A DNA stretch of 35,274 nt from DATMRF01 sp035566435 (GTDB lineage Bacteria > Verrucomicrobiota > Verrucomicrobiia > Limisphaerales > UBA8199). Below are positions 23,940-32,272 of the stretch, in pieces; position 1 is the first letter of the stretch, and the number at the start of each line of letters is the position of its first letter. Made by a program: the position numbers and the translations under genes. The stretch spans positions 1 to 35,274 of the forward strand of contig DATMRF010000126.1 of NCBI GenBank assembly GCA_035566435.1, in the 5' to 3' direction. The notes beneath the pieces are model-generated. The model made no database searches. It saw only the letters and a list, made by a program, of their open reading frames with translations, and was not told where the DNA came from.

Positions 23940-25730
23940 GTGAGACAAATCTTCTTGTACTCTTTCGGTCTGGCACTCTTCGCGTTTTGTCCTGCTTCGA
24001 CGCTCGCAGCTTCTGCCGACGCTTCACTAGCCGCCGGATTGGACCCGCGAGTGGGGCTGAACCTCCGGCTGGGCAACGACCCTCCGCAACTGCCGGCCAA
24101 TATGCTTGCTCAGGCAGAGCCCCACATCGCGCGGCATCCCTCTCAACCGGATGTCCTGGTGGCCACCTTCCAGGAAGGCCGCTATACCGATGCCGGGGCT
24201 GTGGACTGTGGTTACTCGGTAAGCCAGGACGGCGGGCTGAGCTGGACGCGGGCGCTGATTCCCGGCCTGACAACCGCGGTGGGTGGACCTTATTTTCGTG
24301 CCACCGATCCGGTGGCCGGGTTCGATTTGCAGGGACGCATTTACCTGAACACATTGGTCGCACTCGATAGCGCCTTCAGCACCGCGGCGATCGTTATCAG
24401 CCGCTCGACCAATTTCGGCGCGACTTTTGAGGCCCCGGTCGAGGTCACCCGCTCCACAACAACCGCTGTCACGCTGGATAAGAACTGGATGGCCATCAAC
24501 AACTTCCAAAGCACCCCGACAGCCGGGCGCCTCGTGGTCACCTATACCCGATTCACTTCCACGGCGGACCCGATTGCCTCCTCCTTCAGCGACGATTCGG
24601 GCCGGACCTGGAGCACCCCCATCTTTGTTACGTCTCCGAACGCGCAATGCCAGGGCTCACAACCGGTGTTTCTGCCCTCCGGGAAACTGGCCGTGGTCTA
24701 TTGGGATTTCGCGCCCGTTGACCCCACCTACGAATACATCGAGGTCGTCACTTCCACGAACGGGGGCGCCAGCTTCACGTTGTCGAACCTGGTCGCCAAG
24801 GTCCTCCGTTACAGCCCGCCGCTCATGCGGAATGGTGTTTTTCTTCCCTCGGCCGCCGGAAATTCCACCAACGACTCCCTGTATGTGGTGTATCAGGCGC
24901 TTTATCAGGGGCAACCCCGAGTTCTTTTTACCAAATCCGCCGATGCGGGCCTCACCTGGACCGCACCCATCCCTGCCAGCGACAACGTTGCCAACACGCC
25001 CGTGTTTAATCCTGCGATCAGTTCCTCACCGGACGGCCAGAGACTCGTGTCGAGCTTTTATGATGAGCGCGTGAATCCAAGCAGCTCCAACTTCGTCGAT
25101 TTGTTCCTGGCGCAATCGCTCGACGGCGGGGCAACCTGGCAACCCAACCTCCGGCTTACGACAACTTCCAGCGACGTGCGCCTGGCGCCACTGACGTCCG
25201 CGGGCTATATGCTGGGCGACTATCTGGGTATCGCAGCCCCGAACGGCCCGGCTGTGCCCGCCGTGGCCGTGTGGGTGGATACGCGCACGGGCAACCCCGA
25301 CCCGTTCATAACGCGAGTCGGCGTGTCCTCGAATATCACGTTTCAGGCGTGGCGCGCAGCTCGCTTCGCTCAGGCGCAGATTGCCCAACCGCAATTGGCA
25401 GGTCCCGGCGCCGACCCTGATGGAGACGGCGTGGTCAACGCGCTCGAATACGCATTCGGCCTCAGTCCCTGGGTCAAAGACAGCCCGGTCTTCAGCTTCG
25501 GCTTCAACACGGCTGGCGGGTACTTTGCCGCCAATTACACGCGCCTGCGTCTGACCAGCGACGTATCATACTCCTGGCTCACTTCGACCAACCTGCAGGC
25601 CTGGACCGCGTTGCTCGCTCCTGAAACGGTCCTCCCGGACATAAACCCTCGCTTTGAGGACGCGACCGCGAACCTCGGAACCAACGCGGGCGGAACCCAT
25701 TTTTATCGCCTCGGCGTGACGCTCCACTGA
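23940..25730 (+). CDS. secreted sialidase-fold (Asp-box/BNR) protein with FYR module
   Basis: 596 residues from a GTG start. The signal peptide is LYSFGLALFAFCPASTLAAS. Six Asp-box motifs are visible (SQDGGLSW, STNFGATF, SDDSGRTW, STNGGASF, SADAGLTW, SLDGGATW), which mark a six-bladed sialidase-type propeller. The catalytic Arg triad of true sialidases was not established, so the activity is unknown; it may bind glycans. After the propeller come a Ca-binding-like loop (DPDGDGVVNALEYAFGLSP) and the FYR C-terminal module (TSTNLQAWTAL ... HFYRLGVTLH). It follows the TIG protein gene by 15 bp. No terminator is obvious before the convergent minus-strand genes. Confidence 0.8.
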   Translation: MRQIFLYSFGLALFAFCPASTLAASADASLAAGLDPRVGLNLRLGNDPPQLPANMLAQAEPHIARHPSQPDVLVATFQEGRYTDAGAVDCGYSVSQDGGLSWTRALIPGLTTAVGGPYFRATDPVAGFDLQGRIYLNTLVALDSAFSTAAIVISRSTNFGATFEAPVEVTRSTTTAVTLDKNWMAINNFQSTPTAGRLVVTYTRFTSTADPIASSFSDDSGRTWSTPIFVTSPNAQCQGSQPVFLPSGKLAVVYWDFAPVDPTYEYIEVVTSTNGGASFTLSNLVAKVLRYSPPLMRNGVFLPSAAGNSTNDSLYVVYQALYQGQPRVLFTKSADAGLTWTAPIPASDNVANTPVFNPAISSSPDGQRLVSSFYDERVNPSSSNFVDLFLAQSLDGGATWQPNLRLTTTSSDVRLAPLTSAGYMLGDYLGIAAPNGPAVPAVAVWVDTRTGNPDPFITRVGVSSNITFQAWRAARFAQAQIAQPQLAGPGADPDGDGVVNALEYAFGLSPWVKDSPVFSFGFNTAGGYFAANYTRLRLTSDVSYSWLTSTNLQAWTALLAPETVLPDINPRFEDATANLGTNAGGTHFYRLGVTLH

Positions 25731-25746
25731 CTGCGGCAAGAATTGT

Positions 25747-25866
25747 TTACAGCCGCCAGCGATAGAACTTCGTCCCGGTCGCTGAAGTGGTAAGCGGCGA
25801 AACAGGAGAGCCGTTCACGTCTGTATAAGGCCCGGTCACGACGGTGGCCTCCTGAAGGGTGGTCCC
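25747..25866 (-). pseudogene. 3' remnant of a secreted-protein gene
   Basis: On the minus strand a short frame reads PTGTTLQEATVVTGPYTDV then NGSPVSPLTTSATGTKFYRWRL and a TAA at 25747-25749. LQ.A..VTGPYTDV followed by FYR matches the way C-terminal modules of many Verrucomicrobia exported proteins end. A TGA lies immediately upstream and no start codon or 5' part exists, so this is a decayed tail. It sits just beyond the end of the CBM48 gene. Confidence 0.5.
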
Positions 25867-25889
25867 GGTTGGTCAGGTAATTCTGACAA

Positions 25890-26201
25890 TCAACTGACGG
25901 CAATGAGTGAAACTCGCTCGTTGCGTTCGTTGCGAGCGATGCCCGTTGCGCGCGGGTCCAGGAGTGGCTTGCCGTCCACCAAAAATTGATACCGGTGATG
26001 ACCGTGGGCGAGCTGCACCTGGAGGAACCAAGAACCATCGACCTGCCGTCGCATGGGATGCGAAGTGGCATCCCAGTCGTTGAAATCTCCGACCAGGGCA
26101 ACCGATTCTGCGGCCGGCGCGGCGCAATAGAAGTTGACGGGCTTGGCAGTGTTTCTCGCCCCATAACGATTGATGCCGGGAGTGATAGAAGTCGAATTCA
26201 C
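25890..26201 (-). CDS. stand-alone CBM48/AMPK-type glycogen-binding domain protein
   Basis: 103 residues. KPVNFYCAAPAAESVALVGDFNDWD followed by GSWFLQVQLAHGHHRYQFLVDGKPLLDP is the E-set/CBM48 fold seen in isoamylases, branching enzymes and the AMPK beta subunit; Trp in NDWD and Trp in GSWF suit a starch or glycogen-binding face. There is no catalytic domain and no signal peptide, so a cytoplasmic adaptor on glycogen is plausible. It starts seven bases after the DUF2934 gene stop and is probably the last gene of that transcript. Confidence 0.85.
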   Translation of the reverse strand: MNSTSITPGINRYGARNTAKPVNFYCAAPAAESVALVGDFNDWDATSHPMRRQVDGSWFLQVQLAHGHHRYQFLVDGKPLLDPRATGIARNERNERVSLIAVS

Positions 26202-26208
26202 AGCGTAT

Positions 26209-26565
26209 TCACAGCGGGAGGATTCTTGGTGCGGGTTTTTGAGGTTTATTGGTCGGGTGCTGCCCGAGGCTCAGGGTCTCCGGGCTTGGTTCTTTGCCCT
26301 CGGCAGTCGTCCTTCGCCTTGGCTCTCGGCGCGCTGAGAGCCGCGGGTCATAAGCGAGCGCGAATCTCTCCAGAACTTCACGCTCTGCTCGAAGCCAGTC
26401 GCTCAGTGCCGCCCCCTCAGGGCATTCAGCCGTGCGCCATAGCGCATACGCTCGTTCTTCGATTTCTTGTTGCACACGCAGGTGGTCCTCGACCGTGAAA
26501 AGGGGCGCTTCCTGACTTCTTGTGTGCGGTCTTTGCCTCACTTTAGGGATTGGGCAGAAGCCCAA
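26209..26565 (-). CDS. DUF2934-domain small protein
   Basis: 118 residues. The segment QQEIEERAYALWRTAECPEGAALSDWLRAEREVLERF is a typical DUF2934 helix-turn-helix-like motif of unknown function. The C-terminus is basic and Pro-rich (RREPRRRTTAEGKEP), suggesting disorder. The start at 26565 lies within the last 23 bp of the cupredoxin gene in another frame, so translation may be coupled; a later start cannot be excluded. The CBM48 gene follows seven bases after its stop. Confidence 0.7.
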   Translation of the reverse strand: MGFCPIPKVRQRPHTRSQEAPLFTVEDHLRVQQEIEERAYALWRTAECPEGAALSDWLRAEREVLERFALAYDPRLSARREPRRRTTAEGKEPSPETLSLGQHPTNKPQKPAPRILPL

Positions 26566-27403
26566 CGCGATAAAAGCCGGGATTTCCGGTTGCGCTTTGG
26601 TCCAGGAAAATCTCAGACCCGCTCGTGGCGTCGTTAGTGGTGAGCGCGGTCCAATGCGTCAAATCTGACGACCGTTGGACGATGTAACGCAAGCCTGCCG
26701 TAGCGGAGTAGCTGAACTCGAAGCTGGTAGGGGAAAGTCGCTGCGGCTTGCCGAGAGTGATCGGCGTGGGGGTAACGACGTGAATGATAATCTCGTTCGT
26801 CGCTTTGGCCCCGCCATTGTCACTGGCCACAGCCGAGAACGTGTAATCTCCAGCCGCCAGATTATGCACCGCCGCCAAATACGGACTGTTTTGGACGTTT
26901 CCGAGCGAGGTCATTCCTTGCAAGAACAACACGTTCGTGACGCTCCCATCCGTGTCCGACGCGTTCGCGCCAAGCGTGAAAGTGGCGGGGGAGGCCAGGA
27001 CTGAACCGTTGGGCGGATTGGTGATTGCGATTGTCGGCGGCACATTAGCTGCCTGAACCGTTATCGTGCCCATCATGAAAGGGTGTACCGTGCAGTGATA
27101 TGGGAAGCTGCCCGCGGTAGTAAACGTGCTGACAAAGGTGGCCCCATTGCCTCTTACGCCCGAGTCCCACAGACCGGTATTGCTGGTCGTGGTATGCCCG
27201 ACGGAGCCAATCCATGTCCACTTCACCTGGTCATTCACGTTGATGGTTACCGCCGAAGGGCTGAAGAAAAAGTCGCCGATACTTACGTTGGCGACGCTGG
27301 AAGCCAGGACGGGCCGCGAGGAGGCGAAGGCACATGCGGCGAGGCCGGCGAGCATCCAATGGAACAGTCGTGCAACGGGAGCCGAACTTTGCGTGTTTCT
27401 CAT
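26543..27403 (-). CDS. secreted cupredoxin with Ig-like domain and FYR module
   Basis: 286 residues. A signal peptide (WMLAGLAACAFASSRPVLAS) leads to a plastocyanin-like domain (about 38-120): VSIGDFFFSPSAVTINVNDQVKW, first Cu ligand His in SVGHTT, then Cys and His in YHCTVHPFM with Met after, a complete type 1 copper site. An Ig-like domain follows (PTIAITNPPNGSVLASPATFTL). The end is the FYR module (RYIVQRSSDLTHWTAL ... GFYRVGLLPNP). It probably carries electrons or stores copper outside the cytoplasm. It heads a minus-strand trio with the DUF2934 and CBM48 genes. None of the four ECF promoter copies of the neighbouring cluster is present upstream. Confidence 0.85.
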   Translation of the reverse strand: MRNTQSSAPVARLFHWMLAGLAACAFASSRPVLASSVANVSIGDFFFSPSAVTINVNDQVKWTWIGSVGHTTTSNTGLWDSGVRGNGATFVSTFTTAGSFPYHCTVHPFMMGTITVQAANVPPTIAITNPPNGSVLASPATFTLGANASDTDGSVTNVLFLQGMTSLGNVQNSPYLAAVHNLAAGDYTFSAVASDNGGAKATNEIIIHVVTPTPITLGKPQRLSPTSFEFSYSATAGLRYIVQRSSDLTHWTALTTNDATSGSEIFLDQSATGNPGFYRVGLLPNP

Positions 27404-27737
27404 GAAATTTGTTCGTTTGGTTACAGTTTTCAGATGTGGTTTTGAGTGTTTGGAGGTTGACGATGGTTTTCGTCCAGAACCGGGTTCCCCAGATGCTGAT
27501 CAGCAACCGCTTGCCGGGGATGCCCGGTCGTGGAAGCTCAGCTCTTGGGCGGATGACCGGGCGGAGGGGCATAGGCGGGCAGCGTAGGACCTGGCGGATC
27601 GGAAGGTGAGCCAAGGAAGGGTTTGTTGCGAACTCGGTTTTGGATTTTCGACGATCTTTCAGGATGCGGCCTGCCGGGGCTGTGCCCGGCAGGCCGCGGC
27701 TCAGGTGGGAACGTGCGGTTGATCTCCTTGGGAATTC
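27404..27737. other. spacer between cupredoxin and ferritin-like genes
   Basis: Contains no credible gene; frames open here are low-quality. The main structure is the 27666-27697 hairpin that follows the ferritin-like gene. The side next to the cupredoxin gene is A/T-rich (27404-27450) and probably holds its promoter, but I could not pick defined -35 and -10 elements. Confidence 0.5.
27666..27697 (-). terminator. hairpin terminator after ferritin-like gene
   Basis: Perfect 13-bp stem (gcggcctgccggg with cccggcaggccgc) and 6-base loop, 41 bp beyond the ferritin-like stop. It is the strongest hairpin at the end of the minus-strand cluster. No T-run follows, so efficiency is uncertain. Confidence 0.55.
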
Positions 27738-28913
27738 TTAGTCGGACTCGCGCCGGGCGGCATCGGCTTCTGCAGCCAGTTCGTTCAGGAAGTCCAGGAA
27801 GTCCTGGCCTTGACCGATGAACAGTCCGTCGTTCTTGAAAAAGGCGATGGTGGCCACCGCACCACCCTGCTGAGTCGAGATGGGCCGAATCACTGAACAG
27901 AGGGGCAGGTTCGGGCCAATGAACTGACAGGGTGTGGCGAATATTTGGTTGGTGTCGTTCGCGGCGGCATTATCGGTGCCGTCGGGAGGGTTGGGTAAAT
28001 CAGGCGCGGCGGGCAGTTGGGGGAAGATCATGTTGCCCTTATTATCCGTCAACGCAGGGGCATTGCCGGCTTTATCGGTCCAGGTTTGATAGTGCTGGAT
28101 CTCAGTGCCGCCAATGGCTCCCACGATCTGAATTACTTCGGGACTGGTTGCCTTGGGAAGAAACGACTGGTAGAGGCTCGCGCCACCCTGCTCGATGCTC
28201 GCGAAATGGAAACCGGCGGTGTTCGCGATAAACTGGATCATGAACCCATTATCTAAATCCGTCGGTGGGGGCAGGTCCGAGTTGGGAATGCCCGGGACGT
28301 TCACCAAGTCAACGATTTGGGGGAACCTGGCGCCGAAATCCGGATTGAGCGCACTGCGATAACGGAAATAGAAGCTCGTATCAACGGTGAGCTGCATCAG
28401 ATTGGTCAGGCGCTTGGCGGTTTTGTCCGACCCGGTTGCCTGGCTGCTCGGTAACCTGCGAAACTGCTCCAGACTGACGGGCTTGTGGCCTTTTGATTCG
28501 AGATAACCGTTGATGAAGGCTGCATGGCTGAATTCATCCCGGGTGTTGAGGTTGACGTAGGTGGCTTCGTCACCGTCGAGCACATTCAGGGCAAGCTGGT
28601 AGGACTCGTTGCCCAGTGCCATTTCGTTATATTGCTGCCACAGGTCGCTCTCGATGATCTCGACAGCCGCCAGGAATTTAAGGATGGCGACGTCCCCGAG
28701 AGTGAGTCCGCCCCCAAATCCCGAAGCCCTGCCAACGGTCCTGCCCGCCAACAGGGTGCTCGCCGGCACCAGAGCAACCCCGCCCAGACCAAGGCGCTTC
28801 ATAAATGTCCGTCGGCCAAGACATCCTTTAGGGTTAGAGACTGACGATGCTTGTGAGCTCGGCTTCTCTGCGCTGTTTCGCGCGGAGTCTTCGTGGATCG
28901 GTATATCTTGCAT
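27738..28913 (-). CDS. Tat-exported ferritin-like protein
   Basis: About 391 residues from the ATG at 28913 (the frame opens at 28949). An unusual 30-residue leader (MQDIPIHEDSARNS) precedes a twin-arginine signal GRRTFMKRLGLGGVALV. The mature part has helices with ferritin-type Glu/His residues: ILKFLAAVEIIESDLWQQY, RDEFSHAAFINGYLESKGH, FHFASIEQGGASLYQSF and GAIGGTEIQHYQTW, consistent with a four-helix di-iron bundle exported folded, hence Tat. The role could be iron binding or detoxification of peroxide; activity is not established. It starts 40 bp after the haloperoxidase-like gene, whose leader it resembles, and the pair probably shares the promoter at 30483-30511. Confidence 0.85.
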   Translation of the reverse strand: MQDIPIHEDSARNSAEKPSSQASSVSNPKGCLGRRTFMKRLGLGGVALVPASTLLAGRTVGRASGFGGGLTLGDVAILKFLAAVEIIESDLWQQYNEMALGNESYQLALNVLDGDEATYVNLNTRDEFSHAAFINGYLESKGHKPVSLEQFRRLPSSQATGSDKTAKRLTNLMQLTVDTSFYFRYRSALNPDFGARFPQIVDLVNVPGIPNSDLPPPTDLDNGFMIQFIANTAGFHFASIEQGGASLYQSFLPKATSPEVIQIVGAIGGTEIQHYQTWTDKAGNAPALTDNKGNMIFPQLPAAPDLPNPPDGTDNAAANDTNQIFATPCQFIGPNLPLCSVIRPISTQQGGAVATIAFFKNDGLFIGQGQDFLDFLNELAAEADAARRESD

Positions 28914-28953
28914 ATTCGATGGTTTTGTTTTCGATTTTTGGTTTCTCATTTTT

Positions 28954-30393
28954 CTATTTGTCCTCGTCCCCTTCCTCGTGACGGGGAGTCAGGAAGTGAT
29001 CGACGACAAAGTCAGCTACTTCACGGCCCAACCGCTCTCCAGTGGTGAGGTCGAAGCGAAAATGCTGGCCGGCGAAGATGCGGCTTAGAGCCGCTTCTTC
29101 GGCTGCGTCTCGGAAGTCGCCGAACGAGCGCTCGACTCCTGGCAAAACTTCCGATGTAACGGTGAAGCTGAAATGATGCCCCTTGGAGAGGGAGTCCAAG
29201 ACGGCCTCCCCTGCACCACTAATCACGGCGTGCGCGCCGGGGTAGGACGGATCGGGTGCTGTGGTGCCCGCCTCCGGGAGCCAGTTCGGGTCAGCTACGG
29301 TCTCAGGATTGTTGTCGGTATCGGCGGCCCGAACAGCGGTGACTGGCCGCCAGAAATTGTAGGTGTATTTTGCATCGTAGAAAGCAATCACCGCATCGGC
29401 GAAGGTCAGATTAAGCAGCGCGAAGAGGCGAGCGCTTTGGGCCGTGGTCAGGCGGTGCCTCGCGGCCGCCGTCTGAGCGATCTCGTTCCAATAATTCTGA
29501 ATCGCTCCATTCCAAAACCGGCCCGTTAGCGATTGGTCCGCAGAACTGGCAAGACTGTTGGTGATCCCAAGCCCTTTAACCTCATTGAATGCGTCGCTAT
29601 AGGTATCGCTAGTCAGCGACGGCGGCGGACCGGGACGAAACTGATTGGCGGTTTGGAGCGCAAACGGTGTCACGTGGGGCCAATGGGTAAATTGCGGCTG
29701 TTTTGGGAAATTCGGTGGGGTTGACTGGTAGGTTCCCGGAGCGCTTCCGAAGACGTACGGGATGGGCTGAGCGCCGGAGCCGTCATTGCTTCTGAGAGCA
29801 AGGATGCTATCGGCGACATTTTGTCCGACGCGGATACCTTCAGTCTTGTCAGCCCCATCCGGAATTGGCGCCAAGGACGCTTGAAGCTGCGCGTCCAGCA
29901 TCGTTCCGAATGCCGGGTACAACTGAACAAGGATTTCATGCGCGGCAGTCGCCGCTGCTGCGTCCTTGGAGGCGAGTCGCGACACGCCCGTCAGACGAAC
30001 CAGATAAGGCTCATGGGTTCCGTCAATGGCGTTGACCGCGTCATAAATAGCGGCGTGCATGAGCGCAAAACTACGCGTGGGGTGAATGGTTGCCGGTTGA
30101 GCACCATGGGTGCGGACAATCACGAGCAGTGCTTTGTTCCATTGCAGCACGGGGTTGGCCGACTGGTCCGGGGCCCCACCCTGGGAATGAGGCCGCTCAT
30201 CATTCTGGGCCCCACTGGAACCTGTGTTCTGAGCCCCGAGATGCGCGCACAACAAAATGGTTGCGGCAAAAACAAAGCACTTAATGATGGCGCACCTCCC
30301 GGGATGTCCGTTGGAGTTCTGCGCCTTGACGTCCGCGGTTGCGAGTTCCCTGCTGCGGCGGGCGGGATCGAGGTGGGTTGGGATGTGTTGCAT
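28954..30393 (-). CDS. vanadium-dependent haloperoxidase/PAP2-like exported protein
   Basis: About 479 residues from the ATG at 30393 (ATGs at 30444 and 30438 are also possible). An odd leader (MQHIPTHLDPARRS) precedes a hydrophobic export signal (CFVFAATILLCAHLGAQ). The vanadate/phosphate site is spread over three motifs: KYTYNFWRPVTA, SYPGAHAVISGAG and SRIFAGQHFRFD, matching KxxxxxxRP, (S/A)GH-like and SRxxxGxHxxxD of the PAP2/chloroperoxidase superfamily. Members either oxidise halides with peroxide or act as acid phosphatases; the length and YPGAH favour the haloperoxidase-like group, without proof. The gene is preceded by an ECF-type promoter copy and followed by the ferritin-like gene. 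Confidence 0.88.
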   Translation of the reverse strand: MQHIPTHLDPARRSRELATADVKAQNSNGHPGRCAIIKCFVFAATILLCAHLGAQNTGSSGAQNDERPHSQGGAPDQSANPVLQWNKALLVIVRTHGAQPATIHPTRSFALMHAAIYDAVNAIDGTHEPYLVRLTGVSRLASKDAAAATAAHEILVQLYPAFGTMLDAQLQASLAPIPDGADKTEGIRVGQNVADSILALRSNDGSGAQPIPYVFGSAPGTYQSTPPNFPKQPQFTHWPHVTPFALQTANQFRPGPPPSLTSDTYSDAFNEVKGLGITNSLASSADQSLTGRFWNGAIQNYWNEIAQTAAARHRLTTAQSARLFALLNLTFADAVIAFYDAKYTYNFWRPVTAVRAADTDNNPETVADPNWLPEAGTTAPDPSYPGAHAVISGAGEAVLDSLSKGHHFSFTVTSEVLPGVERSFGDFRDAAEEAALSRIFAGQHFRFDLTTGERLGREVADFVVDHFLTPRHEEGDEDK

Positions 30394-30482
30394 AACTTGC
30401 GATTTTGATTTTTCGTCAATCTGGCTTTGACGATCCATTGGCATTTACAATCCGAATGCTCTTAAAAGGTTCAGCCGCCGGT

Positions 30483-30511
30483 CCAGACCGCTCGCGGGAG
30501 CAAAATATTCC
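30483..30511 (-). promoter_or_regulatory. ECF-type promoter P4 of haloperoxidase/ferritin pair
   Basis: On the minus strand GGAATA (30511-30506), a 17-bp spacer and GTCTGG (30488-30483), followed by AC. It is an exact copy of the core found at P2 and P3 and uses the same spacing. A start site near 30476 would leave 32 to 83 bases before the candidate ATGs. Confidence 0.8.
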
Positions 30512-30536
30512 CCAACGCTTTCTTTTTTCGAGGGCA

Positions 30537-31925
30537 TCAGTTTGCTACGGCAGGATCGGCGTTCGGTATCGGCCGACCGTGGCCGATGCTCTCAAACGCG
30601 ATCTCGGGTTGTTCTTCGCGATAACCATCGCTACGGCGCGGGCGGTGATGAACCGCGCAAACGTCTTTGCGGAACAGAAGATCCAGAGTCCAGTCAAAGG
30701 CCACGCGGACCTTTTTGTCCAACCCGGGCAATTTGCTCAGGTAAACCGTCCGCCACAGCCACCAGGCGAAAAAGCCGGAGAAATTGAACCCGAAAATGCA
30801 TGCGACGCCCCGCCGGCGGCCGATGGAGGCGAGCAGCCCGATCGTCCTGAACGAAAACGGTCTCAGCGGCCGGCCCGCGAGCGACGCCGCGATATTCTGC
30901 GCAACAAGCTTGCCCTCGCGAATCGCGTGTTGCGCCGTCGGCGGGTGCGACTTTCCCGGCTGTCTGGTGTCAGGCACAAGCCCACAGTCACCCACTGCCC
31001 AAACCCCCGGCCAGTCGGGGACCTGCAAGAATTCGTTCACAACCACCCGGCCACGTTCTTTTTTGCAAGGCAGGGAAGAGACCAGCGGATTGGGCACGGT
31101 ACCGGCAGTCCATACCAAAGTGCTTGCGGGCATCGATGTGTCGCCGGTTAGAAACACCTCGTTCTCCGTCATGCTGGTGACCCGAGTGTTAAGTCGGATT
31201 TCCACACCGCGCCGGGTGAGTGCCTCCTGCGCGCAACGCCCCAAGCTTGCCCCCAGTTCCGGCAGAATCACGTCGCCGGAATGCACCAGCACCACCCGCA
31301 ACATCTCTTTGCGCAGATTCGGATAATAGCGTAACGCTTCGCGGACGAAGTCATTCAGGGCGGCAACGGTTTCCACGCCCGCGAAGCCGCCGCCCGCCAC
31401 AACAAAGGTGAGCAACGACTGCCGGTCAGTGACAATGCGTTCGGAGTTGGCCTCCTCCAGATGCCCGATAATCTGGGCGCGGAGTTGAATGGCATCCGGC
31501 AGAAACTTCATCGCCACGGCCAGTTCCGTCAAACCTGGCAGGTTGAAAAAATTGGTAACCGACCCCAGCGCGAGCACCAGATGGTCGTAAGGAAGCACCT
31601 GCGAGTGATTTCCGTACCCATGCGAAATGACAACTCGCTGGTTGGGCAGATCAATCTGCTCCACTCCACCCACGAGCACCTCGGTGCGGCGCAGGAGCTT
31701 TCGGAGGGGATTCACAATGTTTGTGACATCGAGATCGCTGGCGGCTATCTCGTGAAGCATCGGCGTGAAGAGGAAGAAGTTGTCGCGGCTGACCAGGCAA
31801 AGCTCCACATTGTGCTTTCGCGCCAGCAACTTCTCCAAATGTAATGCGGCGTAAACACCGCCAAACCCTCCCCCCAGGATGAGAATCCGCTTCGTGGGCG
31901 ATTTGCTTGTTGTATGATTTGTCAT
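30537..31925 (-). CDS. ndh: type II NADH:quinone oxidoreductase (NDH-2)
   Basis: 462 residues. The FAD site is RILILGGGFGGVYAALHLE at the N-terminus and the NADH site is FVVAGGGFAGVETVAALNDF; VWAVGDCGLVPD is the second FAD contact. The C-terminal stretch (FFAWWLWRTVYLSKLPG) is the amphipathic membrane-binding region of NDH-2. The enzyme transfers electrons from NADH to quinone without pumping protons. Its ATG lies three bases after the tatA stop, so it belongs to the metallophosphoesterase-tatA operon, perhaps to supply the exported redox proteins or to relieve over-reduction under stress. The haloperoxidase gene follows after 92 bp that contain P4. Confidence 0.93.
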   Translation of the reverse strand: MTNHTTSKSPTKRILILGGGFGGVYAALHLEKLLARKHNVELCLVSRDNFFLFTPMLHEIAASDLDVTNIVNPLRKLLRRTEVLVGGVEQIDLPNQRVVISHGYGNHSQVLPYDHLVLALGSVTNFFNLPGLTELAVAMKFLPDAIQLRAQIIGHLEEANSERIVTDRQSLLTFVVAGGGFAGVETVAALNDFVREALRYYPNLRKEMLRVVLVHSGDVILPELGASLGRCAQEALTRRGVEIRLNTRVTSMTENEVFLTGDTSMPASTLVWTAGTVPNPLVSSLPCKKERGRVVVNEFLQVPDWPGVWAVGDCGLVPDTRQPGKSHPPTAQHAIREGKLVAQNIAASLAGRPLRPFSFRTIGLLASIGRRRGVACIFGFNFSGFFAWWLWRTVYLSKLPGLDKKVRVAFDWTLDLLFRKDVCAVHHRPRRSDGYREEQPEIAFESIGHGRPIPNADPAVAN

Positions 31926-31928
31926 GGA

Positions 31929-32213
31929 TCAGGCTGTTGGGCTGGTCGCATCTTGTGCAACAGCAGATTCGGAGTCAGTAGGGGCGATTGTGGCTGGCTC
32001 AATATGCCTTCGCACGGTCGGAGGACTCTCCGCCATGGCCTCACGCATGCCTTCGGAGGCGTTATGGGTCGCTTTCTTAAACTCCTTTATCCCCTGCCCG
32101 AGACCCTTGGCGAGTTCCGGCAGTTTTTTCGCGCCGAACAGAATCAAGACAATCGCGAGGATCAAAATGATTTCTCCGCCGCCGAGATTGAAGAGGGCTA
32201 ACATCGGATTCAT
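31929..32213 (-). CDS. tatA: TatA/TatE-family twin-arginine translocase subunit
   Basis: 94 residues. N-terminal transmembrane helix (GGGEIILILAIVLILFGAKKLPELAKGLG) with the FGxKKLPELA hinge and the amphipathic helix GQGIKEFKKATH are the signature of TatA/E. The tail is acidic and Thr/Ser-rich. TatA forms the pore for folded proteins with twin-arginine signals. Here it is encoded among two Tat-exported proteins (metallophosphoesterase and ferritin-like) in one cluster, suggesting extra Tat capacity for those products. No tatB or tatC is present in the window. Confidence 0.95.
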   Translation of the reverse strand: MNPMLALFNLGGGEIILILAIVLILFGAKKLPELAKGLGQGIKEFKKATHNASEGMREAMAESPPTVRRHIEPATIAPTDSESAVAQDATSPTA

Positions 32214-32272
32214 ATATGGATTGGTACGATTTGACGATTGGCAGGTGCTAACAGGGCGCCTTTTCGTGGCGC

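Noticed and set aside
25703..26164. 153-residue minus-strand frame over the CBM48 region
   Set aside because: Different frame from the CBM48 protein, with no recognisable domain.
27231..27614. 127-residue minus-strand frame upstream of the cupredoxin gene
   Set aside because: It overlaps the signal peptide region of the cupredoxin in another frame and reads as Pro/Arg-rich filler.
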